Source: Steromphala cineraria (lineage: Eukaryota; Mollusca; Gastropoda; Trochida; Trochidae). From it: a stretch of DNA of 64,000 bases. Made by a program: the position numbers and the translations under genes. Each line of letters begins with the position of its first letter. The first letter of the stretch is position 1. The stretch lies in the NCBI GenBank assembly GCA_916613615.1, contig OU744731.1, positions 19,004,328 to 19,068,327 on the forward strand, given 5' to 3'. Under the pieces are notes generated by a model. That model ran no database searches and was not told the DNA's origin. It saw only the letters and a program-made list of their open reading frames with translations. Below, in pieces: positions 12,457-24,400 of the stretch.

Positions 12457-15400
12457 CTGATAAAGACATAAAAGAGATATATTGTTATGTATGTGATGTG
12501 TGCAGTACTAAACAATCACAGAGCCATTAAAAAGTCAGCAATCAGAAGTAGAAGGTGCGTTAATAAAATCATTAAAATTTACAAAAATCAATATTGAACA
12601 TCTTAAAATTGAGATGATAATGTCGACATCTTAATAGATGTAATACAAGGCAATGTATTTTACAAATCTGCAGTTCAAGTCGTATTTAGGTGCATCTAGA
12701 AAACAACGTGACCATCTGGTAAACACTACAGTACAGTACAGTACAGTACTACAGAATTATGCTAACATATCAAGACATATGAACCGGCAAACATCATAGC
12801 ATTATGTGGATTTGACTAATGACACAAAAGGGGAGAGAAAGAGACGGATTGCGTTAAATTGTAAACACCTTTATCGTTTAAAATTATAATTAAAGTGATT
12901 GGACCTTGAACATAAACGGGTTAATGATCCAATTCCTACACTTCAGCCTCGGTTTAAAGTATTAGCGTATGCTGGATATTACTTTGGTTCGAGACGGCAT
13001 AGCAGAAAACAATTTGAGGTGTCTTTTTAATAGTTGGACTTTGACTTTACCTGATATCGAATAATTTTATCGTTGAAATTCAAATATGGTTATATGAATA
13101 GGGATAATATCAATATAGATGTCTGGGACAGGAACACCGAGAGATAATTAGGAGGGGAATAGAGACATTAGTAAGATAATTGGGGAAGCGAGATTGTGTC
13201 AGAATTGAGGGAAACTGCGAGAAAACGTCACTGGACGTGTTTAACAGACAACCTTGGTATTATCAAAGGTGACATATAGGACGCGCTTACCGTCATGGCC
13301 CTGTACTGAGCTTTTGTCTGGCCCTGAGATGTGTACTCCAGCTTGCACAGACGACGGATAAAGGGAAACACTAACTGTGGGTCTAGAGGTTCCGTACTGC
13401 GACGACCTTTGGAAAATAATGGTAACATTTACATTTTATGAAAAGCACAACGTAATCCACATAATCGTTTCTATCAAAGTAAACTTAACCTAATAAGTAA
13501 TGCAAAGGTGCACGGTTAGTCCTATGGCATAAACTGACCCTAGGTTGATGAATAAAGGGGGCCTCAACTATAAGCCTTGATTGACCACCCCTATTACCGA
13601 TAATGGAATGCTCCCATCAACTTTTCATTGGCAGTAGAAGTCATTGCTGTTGAAAAGTTATATGATGTAAATCATAGGGACATACGACCATGGCTTACCG
13701 AGGATGATATGTGAAGATTGTCTGAATATTGAACCCAGACGAAGGAGGAGTTGGAAGATGAGGAAGACAGAACAAATTGTGACGACGATATGACGCACCT
13801 GATATGAGTGAGACGAGCACTCCAACAATCAGCACCACCAAGGCTCCTATAAGACCATACCATACGTAGGACACATCAGCAACACTGAACACTTCATCTA
13901 GTGAACTGGGAGTGTAGGCCATTCGTTATGAAAATGATATTTATATGTATGTAAAAATTATGTTATAGCAGTTTAGATAATTTATATTTACCTTTTGATT
14001 AAGTTATATCATTTCACAAATATTCATACATAAAATGTATATCCATCTTTTGAAGGAGCTTCCAAAACTAATAAGTTGCAGACATTATCAATCACAATTC
14101 ATCTGTTTATCGTTTCAGATTACGCAAAGATTTGAACTTTTTTCTCTTTATCTCAACTATCGAAAGCTACAGTGGCGCACAACGCATTCTATATTTACAA
14201 ACAGTCTTGTTTTTCGCAAATGTACACATGCTTTCTAAGAGGTAATGCTTCGATGTTGGATGCATTTAAAGTTCTATAATATTATCATGAATTACAGTTA
14301 TACTCAGTTACATAAGAATTTCATTCAAATAGCTTCAGATATAAAATGACATCTATCAAGGCTAAAGTCACTTGTCGCTAACAGCAAATCACAGGTAGTT
14401 TTTTTAGCCAATGGAAAATATTTTTGAGGGGTCTGAAGAAAAATATTTCGGACCCTTACATTTCAATACGGGTGTTTTTATGCGAGTCATTTACTTGTTG
14501 GATATACAGGAAGGTTCAAGAAGTGTTTTCCTTGATAGATATTACGGTATTGTAGGAGCATGCGGAGAAAAATACACTAGTAAGGTGTCCATAATCATTG
14601 ATATTAAAGTAAAGGTCTCTCAGGTATCATAAAATAGATCTAGATCTTGGAAACAAAAGAGAAACGAGTTCTTCAATTGTTCATCCAAAATCTGGACACG
14701 ATTTTCACAAAGGTTACGTTTCCGGGTTGGCAAAGCAAAGGCTAAAATAGTACGAAATGCATTTTATATAGCCTTAAGAACATCAAACCTTCAGACCTGC
14801 CAGCTACCGTAGTAATGCCGTGAAGAGAAGTTGTAGTCGGGAGGGGAGTGGTCAAGGCACTAGTGTTCCCTCCTGCGCATGCGTCTGTGGGCGCAGGCGG
14901 AAGGGTAGGTGCGGGACGACCGGAAATGACACTTGACACACTGATCCATATGTTTACACCTAGCGCGGTCACCCCTCCTACAAGAGCACCCTGTGGAACA
15001 TGGATCATCCTCGGTTACCCAGGGTAAAACCATGTGATATTCCAAACAGTATCACCCCTGCAACTTTTCATAAGGAAAATCTGTACTTTACTTGCCAGTC
15101 CTTGAAAATGGTTTGGTTTCACGTTAGGGAAATTGGCTTCTTTTTCTTGCTATTAGTTGACACTTCCGTGCTCAACCTCCCATTCTCTCCCCACAGAGGA
15201 AAATCAAGTCATGAAATGTTGATGCAGCCTTTGTTCTATTACGCCGACTTAGTGAAACATAATGGGAGATGCCTGATTGGAGGCAATCAAAGCTAGTTGT
15301 GCAATCATCGACGCTGTTCTAAAATCATAAGTTTGGCTTCTGAATCATTGAAAAAAACATCGTGATGTGAACTTTTCCATGCGAGAAGCGTTGTCACTTA

Positions 15401-18400
15401 ATAAAGAAATTCAAATGGATTAAGGTGCAATTTTTGTCCGCCAGGGGAACCCACGGATTTCGGCGTAATAGAACAGAGGCTGTATCAACATTACATGACT
15501 TGATCTAATTCTCCGTCGGCAGAGAATTAAGGCCTCCTAGATGACAACGTTCTCTTTAAAATGTCAAATGTAATTTATTGAATATATTTAAAGGTTATTG
15601 AAAAGGATAAGTATTTAAACATATAAAGTTAACAATACTCCTCCCCTCTACAGTAGACTAATCAAATAGGGGAGGGGATGGGGTATCTATAGTGCATATC
15701 CTATTATTTACAATAACCTGTTCATTTACCAAACATGTAAATACATTTCTCTCGCCTATTGTTTCATGATAAGTTTCAAGGGTGGGTGGTTCGAGTACAC
15801 TTTCCCTGATGAAAATTCCCAGGGATGACACACTAACAGCACAAGAACATTCAGCCCTTGCTAATCGAGGTTGAACATTAATAAATAAATATGGTTTTAT
15901 TTTCTATTAGCTCCTATTTGTCTCCAAGTGGTTTTCTGTGTATACTTGAAAGATACTTCTATTACAAGTCGGTCGCTTTCTTGGCCGAAATATGGAAGTT
16001 TGATAGGTTGGCATAAAAGTTGATATTACGACCATTGAAGCATTGTTATAATTCCTATATTGTTGTTAATTGAAGAATCCGTTCAATGTATGGATCTGTT
16101 CATTAGGTAAAGATGAATTAATGTGACACTTAAAGAAAATACAGATTGGTTAATACTGCATAGAATATTGACCATGATCCTTAAATGGTATAATTGTATC
16201 TTTGATAGTTAAAACCGTTCCTAAAACCTTGTGGACGATAACATAGGATCATTTAGGTATAAATTTAACTGTAATAATGATTCATCCTGCCTCTCGCATA
16301 ATGTTTTCCTTCAACCTGTATACACATAATTTAGATTTCTACCTACGCAAAGCCCAAAACGCCAGATTCCGAACTGTCAGTTATATGCCTTGCTGCCTAC
16401 CCTTGCTTGCTCTCTTGTCTGTAGGATTGTAGCAGCACAGAAAAGTAAAGGGTCTACAGTAAGACACAAATTGTTCGGAAACATGTATTTTAGGCTTTGC
16501 GTAGAAAGATGATATTTACATATTTGTTTGTAAATGTAAACATGGTGCCGAGAAGGAAGATTCCAAGCGCAGGGCCTCCACATGCCCCGAAAACTGCCAT
16601 TGATATCTGTAAAAGGAATAAATATAGATTATTTAAAAATTACCGGCATACGAATTATGTCGATGCATAATTTAAAATACTAATGATAAGAAAACAAATT
16701 AGGTTTCTAATCCCTTAGCATAAAATGTCATTTTCATAAAATCGAATTATACAGGTGGGATAATAATTGTTGCAAATGTACACGATAAAAAATTTACGAT
16801 TGTAGGGAATCAAAGTTATTTAATTCAGTTCAAATAAGGTATAAACGTGAAAACAGCATTGTAACCTCTTTAACCCTATGAGACCAAACTCTTTCCAACA
16901 CATTGCTCCTTCTATATATTTAGAATTATTTCGAAAGATATTTTTACCTGAGTGACTGGTCCTGAAAATGCGCGCGCACCATACGCTAAACCAATTGCTA
17001 ATAAACCATAGATACACACTGTAATAAAAAATTAAACTGTTATATGTTTTACAAACAACAAATATCAATCAATCAGTCAATCAAATTTCGGATGAAAAAG
17101 ATCATTAAGTGAAAAAATAAGTATCAAAAAGATTTTTTTTTAAATCAAGAATTGCCTTTACTGTTTAAGTTTTAAACTTATGTTTAAGTCTGAATAGCGT
17201 TTTCATTTCGTCATCATATTTATTCAGCTTTGCGGAATGTCATCATATGAATATGTTTTCCCGCATGGCTTATTATTATTTCATATAATACTATAACACA
17301 CAATTGTGTTATGCATTTGTATTTTGGGCCTTCGGCCTTTATACTGAATAAAATGTCTGTCTGTCTGTCTGTCTGTCTATAATAGTATAGGGATTTTTCC
17401 TTTCAGATAATAATTATATCAGTTCTAATACTAAGTATCAATATTACTTCTTCTTAGACCCCTCATGTGATATTTTGTCTTTCTCTTTTTCTTGTACTAC
17501 TTCTGCTACAACTTCTGCTAATATGTCTATATTTACTTCTAAACTACATGTACTGCAGCAATTACTAATACAATTATAACTACCAATACTATAAGTTCTT
17601 CGTCTACGTTTACTGTTACAAAGAAAAAGTAATATCTAGTTCAACCGGGACAAATACTGTTAAATGAATTTCTTCTGCGAATGTTATAAATCTTTTTTCC
17701 GTAATACGTTTTCATCCTACCAATCCCAACAACTTCCACAACGCACACAACAATACGTCTGGCTACAGACCATTCTCTCCCCACAGAGGCAGATCAAGTC
17801 ATATTGATTGAATTTGTGGGATAAAATGGGAGGTGCCTGATTGGAGGCATTCAAAGTTAGTTGTGCAATCAGCGACGCTGTTCTAAAAGCAACATTTTGG
17901 CTATTGAATCATAACAAAGACATTGAGATGTGAACCACCCTTTCTATACAAGAAGTGTTTTCATTTGATAGATTTTCATGTGCAATTTTTAACCGCCAGG
18001 GGAAACTGCCGGAACCCACGGATTTAGTCTAATAAGAACAGAGACTCAATCAACATGCTTTGATCTGCCTCTGTGGGGAGAGAATGGCTACAGACCTGAC
18101 AGTTTGGCCACTACGGTGATGACTCTATCAGATGCCCGGATTCTCCGCAATGTTGGTCCCAGCAGATCCTCTACCGTGTTAGCAGACAGTGCATTGATAC
18201 CAGAGGAGAAGGTGCTGTAAACAAATAACTCATGAATAAGCTACACGGTTTAAGAAACTTAACATTATTCATATTTAATCATATGAAAATGTTAAAAACT
18301 TAACATACAGGTAATGTATTTTCAATAAATATTTAAATCAGTCCTCATTACATTCCACTGGTGAACTACAGAAAATGCAAAGATAGTCAAAGATCCAATG

Positions 18401-21400
18401 TTTTACAGATTTCTTTTGATATTTAAATTAATACCTTCTAATGTCATGATTTTTTTATGACAAATGTTTACCAATTAGATTTAAACGACAGGGATATCAA
18501 CTCCCTTGATTTATAATCATATAAAATCGACAGGCTTTTACATGGTAAAACAAAGTTGTAAAACGCACACACACGTGCACACATACCTGAGAGCTCCACT
18601 GAACAACATGGACATGTAGAGACCCGTTACACCAGGCATAGAGGACAGCACGTGGAGCACGAAATATGGCATCAACTGGTTGAATAAATCGATTAAATGA
18701 AGGAGTCACGTCAAAGAAATTTATACAATGAATGAATATATAAATGATTGTGATAATCTTGAAATCGCCAGCAGCCAGTCATCGATTATTTCTTAGTATA
18801 AAAAGTCATGTCTGGTTTCTCTATTTATGTTTTGGAAATATTGTCTAAGTAAAGTGTCAATGAACTTTTTTAGAAATGGCAAATATTATTTCAATTTGAA
18901 TAATTAATTGTCTCATTAAATCCTGAGCCTGCAGTAATCTTTTCTCATTGTTGTATTATAATCTCGAGTCGAGTAGATGAATATTCATTTGTATCATCGT
19001 CAATTGAATAAATGTAGTTAATTATTATGTTTAAAAATGTAATGTAATGACGTCAACATATTTCATTAAATCTTCTCATGTACTATTTCAATTCTCATAA
19101 CTTGTTGGTTATCAGAATCTAAGGACCTTGAAGTCGTTTTTGGCCATTATACGATCCCATGAGTAACGTAATATGCCTATCCACTTACACATTTAAGTTT
19201 TCGATTACAGTCAGAGTACCAGATTCAATAGGATAATGCCTTTTAACCGCTACTCACTCATTCACTCACTCAAAACCAAACTTTTCACTCACTCACTCAC
19301 TCATTTACTCGCTCACTCCAACTCACCTACCCAACCACTCACTCACTCGTTCACTCACTCACTCAAACCCACCCAACCACCCACTCACTCACTCACTCAC
19401 TCAAACCCACCCACTCAACCAATCACTCACTCACTCAAACCCACCCACCCACCCACACACTCACTCATTCACTCACTTGCTCACTCAAACTCACTCACCC
19501 ACCCAGCTACCCACTCACTCATTCACTCACTCAAACCCTACACCCAACCACCCACTCACTCACTCATTCAAATCCACCAACCCAACCACCCACCCACTCA
19601 CTCAGTCACTGACTCACTGAGTTAGTGTTTACCTGGTTCCGGTTACTGATTATGCCAGATTCAATAGGATCACAGCCAATGACGTACATGTAGGCGTAGA
19701 GTACGAGCCCGGTGATTGTCAATACGATTCCGTATGTGAAAACCATTGGAGCGTTTATAAGGTATGTCCTGTATAAGTAATAAAACATTATCAATATAAA
19801 GAACATTAGACATTATACCTAAGTTTAATCACTTTTGAACTTCTGTTAACTATATTTGGGTGTCTATGACCTATTCTAAAGTGTATGCCCCCCATTCATT
19901 TGAAATATTTAAGGCATAGGCCCCACGTCTGCGACATCACCTCATGGTGGAAGCAGACGATACACTTCAACCAATAAACAACGACATCCCTATGTGCAAC
20001 GCATTAGAAGAACCAGATAGAAAGAGAAAACGTCCGATCCAAATCATTATTTGACACATGCAAAGACACTTTAAATCGTCTAGGGATTTTTTTTCCAATC
20101 TGTATGTAATGGAATATTTATTATTTATCTATTTTCGTTTGAAATAGTTTATACACATAAACACTTTGTAGGACATTACAGAGCCATAGTTTTGTGTCAT
20201 AGAAACTACATTTCAATCGAAATTTGCTTTTTTAAATCAGCATCAAGCTTGGATATTCATATATCAAACACTAACTTGAGATGACAAACGGCAATACTTA
20301 CAATTTAGCTGCATTCATGGTTTTGACAGCTGATATCCTCTGTACCATTGACTGATTAATGAGGTTAGTGTACCATGTGAAGAACACACCAATAACTAGA
20401 CCCCACACCGTGTGTCGTACTCGTGGGTCAGGACTTATCCTGCAGAGAAAAGGTTAAAGAATGCCTGTCTTTAATGAAACATCTCTAATATGAAAACCAA
20501 TATCCATGTAATTATCATAGATTGATAAACAGCCCATGCATTCACTGCAAACTATTACTGCTTAACGCGATGAAACGATATCAACTTGTGCATATACGAT
20601 ATGAATATAAAATATGATTATTCCTACTCCTGAAACTGCAGCCTCCTTCCATCCAGAGCAATCCTTACTACCTCCTGTGGTCCCCCGACTCTGAGGGTTC
20701 CCTGAAATCAATTAAGTATAAACACTGTGAAGTTAACAACACAAATTGTTCATGAAAGAATGATGCCAAAAAAATAGAACAAATGCTGATAATCGGTGTT
20801 AATGAGGGAACAACTTCAGTGAATGTATTCATAAAACATCCTTTTCAATTATGAATCATGTAAATTTAAGTTGCAAATAGTACGTAAATATTGAAGATTA
20901 TCTTTAATATATTTCACATATAACTTTTAATTGCATAACATGATAACAGTTAGATCATATGTATGTCAGCAAAGGTTAACAAAACAACCAACTACTGACC
21001 AGTACTATGACAGCGATTATCCCGCCCAACATCACAGTGGACTGAAAAACGTCTGTCCATACAACGCTCTTGATTCCTCCCTGAAACATTTAGTACAATA
21101 TCATGCTCTTTATTCCTTCCTGAAACATTGAGAACAGTATTATGCTCCTTATTTCTTCCTGAAACATCGAGAATAATATCATGCTCATTATTCCTTCTTG
21201 AAACATTGAGAACAGTATCTGTCTCTTATTTCCTCCCTAAAACTTTGAGTACAATACCATGCGCTTTGTTACTCCCTGAAACATTGAGAACAATATCGGG
21301 ATCTTAATTCTTCAGTGAAAAATTTAGAACTATATGATACTCTAAATTCCTTCCTGAAACATTGAGAATTTCTATGCTCTTGAAAAGTTCATAAAACATC

Positions 21401-24400
21401 AAGAAAAATTTTCAAATTCTTCCTAAAACTTTTAGACCTTAAACCTCAATCTTAATTCTCTTTGAAAGTTATAATTCTTGGTTCATCAAAGATATATTGA
21501 CATCCATAAATGACATGCCATGCAATAACTTTCTGTAAGAGTGAAAACAAATATCACTTTCGTGGCAAATAACTGTAGGAACGTACTCTCATTATCAATT
21601 TAAATGCTGTTACTTACTTCCAATACGTTTATAAACAATAGCTCATTTCAGCGGTGGCATTTGTTCACATATGTATATTTAGGATAAACAAGCAAATATT
21701 AAAACTCACAATTATAACAACAAATGAAAAACATTTCAATACTTACAATGGAGGTGTAAATTGTTCCCACAATACCAACTATGACAATGGACCACCAGAG
21801 AGGCAGACCAGCAACTACAATATACAAGCAGTTGTACTTATACGTCAACTTTATTTCATCAATTTGGGCACTCTTACTCTGTTCTATTTTCTCCAGACAG
21901 AGGTAGATCACATCTTATATGGTAATCCATACTTGAAAGGGTTCGCCGTATTTGTAGGTTAGGAAAAGAGAAGCCTGATTGGATGCATCAAAACTAGTTA
22001 TGCAATCAGCGATGCTGTTCAAAAGACATCAATTTGTCTACTGAATCATGATAAAACCTTGTGACGAGAACCACCCTTTCAACGATAGAAGTGTTTTCAT
22101 TGCCTGGCTTTTTGCAAACGGTTTGTGGTGCAAGTTTTTGCAGCTTGGAGATGCTGCCGGAAACAAACCAACAGTAGTTGGAACAGCATTTTATTATCAT
22201 TGACAATTATCATTCCATGATATATGAAAACGTGCTTAAGTTGAGATTAATATTATTGAACAAACTTTCCGAAAATTGGAATTTGATCATGTTTTACATT
22301 TCCTTTGACCTTTCTGAAAGGCAGTTAAGGTATCAATATCTTGTGAATAAGCATTGTTAAAGCTAATGTGCAAGTTTCATCATATGCTCTTTGAGAGATC
22401 ATGTTCCAAATAATACAATTGTCTGTAATAGAATTTCCTATCTTAAGGTCCAGCGTTCAATGTAGATGTAGGCAAAAATACACACCTGCTTGTAGAGCCA
22501 GGCCAGGTGAGAGGAGGGCAATTGCCATGTAGGCGATCTGAAATTGAGATGCATTTACTCATGATGTTAGAGTTTTAGAAATGTTTCATGGGGCACATCA
22601 ACTCAAAATGCCCTGAGAAAAGAAAGTAATAGTTCTAAATTTCTAGGAAATATTATCTTATTTTTTTATTTTCATAATAACACTATACAAACATCCATGT
22701 CCCTAACTATCCGGATAATTTCAAATCAAAATGATTTTAATTAATTGTATCACATGAAGAACACGTTATTTGTAACTTTAAGTGTAAACAATACAAGTCA
22801 GAAAATTAAAGTGATAATACTTTCCATATTCTGGAAATATGGATGAAATATGACGGACTATCGTAACCTTTTCGAAGGTGTGGATACATCAATGTAGAAA
22901 CGTGAGGTCTTTTGTTATAAACGTGTTGTGTTCGAATACATTGCTGATTGTCACTACTCACTGCGTAGATGTCATAGATGTACATTTGTAGGTGAATATA
23001 AGTATTTCTGGTCCCATGTATTAATTGTTGTCTCAGACATATTTTCTCAGACACAATATGCTTCTGTACAAAAACCACATTTCTGAGTTGACACTTGAAT
23101 GTGCGAGTCTAACACATGATCAAACCGATGCTATGTTCAGTTTTTGTTTTTGGCAAAACTGTGTTTTCCTCCAATAAATCTAAAATTTTCACAATGGTTT
23201 CATATTTAATGTATATGGAAAACCAAAGTTCATGTTCAATCAAAAACATGTTCCGAATTTCTGATTTCCATGTTTTATTAGTGACAGCAAATCCTTACTG
23301 AGAATGAACATGAACTCACCGTTTGTAACATACCAATGAACGTACCAAGCAGTCGCACTGCCCTCGAGTTGAACCTTAGGTCGTAATACTGGAATATAAA
23401 AGGTTTTACATTTCATGTGGGTGTACAAAAATCTATTTTTCTTATTTTTTCCCTTTTATTATCACTTTTTTTATTTCGTTTCACAGACTTCTACATGTAG
23501 ACTGTATATTCTAGTATTACATATACATGACAGTACCAGACCCATGAAACTTGGCGTTGAAATAAATTCACATTGTTATTAATACATTCCTTGCCTTTTC
23601 TTCCAAGAGAGGCTACTAAACTCATAGCTTCCCACATAACCTCTGATGATATTGTTTCTGTTCTTTGATAATCCCATTAATTAAACCTGGATACGGTCGT
23701 CTTTATGAAATCGGTATCGTTGAACATCCCACACTGACTTATGCCTTGTACACTCATGTGCAAGCAGTCTAAGTAAACCTAGCCTCAATATTATTCGTTT
23801 CACTCCTATACTTATAGGAGTGAAACGGATAATATTGAAGCTAGGTTTACTTAGACTGATGTGCAAGTAAACTATATAGATATGTTTAGCTTTCTAAACG
23901 GTTACGGAGTTCATAACTGATTGTATCCAAGAAAATGCCCTCCTTGTCTATTTGTGTTTGGAAGAATGCACTTTCTTGAAAAGAATCCTTTTAGAGATAC
24001 ATTAATATAGATCGCGATCTACTTTTAAGCGTGATAATGTGGTTATGGTTAAATTTGTGTACTTCTTCAACTATACGTATCTCTCCCTACCCGACGGATT
24101 GATGACAACCAGCTATACCACTCACCTCGTAGACGCTGGTGACCCTCAGGGGGTATAAGAGTGGGAGACACGTGTAAAGACCTGCAATATAAGAAGCTGT
24201 AGCACCTATATAGAGGTAGATGTACATGGTACCATATGTATACACGTCAGCCGGTCCCCCAAGCAGCGATATGGCGGACTGGAGGGTTACAAACATGGAC
24301 ACAGCCACGGAGACAGCCCCCATCTGTCTGCCTCCCAAAAGGTAGACCTCTTTAGTATCCTTGCTCCGCACTGCGAAGAAGATCCCTATGGCTAGAGACA

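Noticed and set aside
13672..13922. two overlapping minus-strand frames starting MVWSYRSLGG and MAYTPSSLDE
   Set aside because: The first is a wrong-frame reading; the second is exon 14 with intronic sequence read through its acceptor.
19236..19625. 129-codon open frame rich in THSL repeats
   Set aside because: It lies wholly in the ACTC microsatellite, antisense to the SLC5 intron, and reflects the repeat's lack of stop words.
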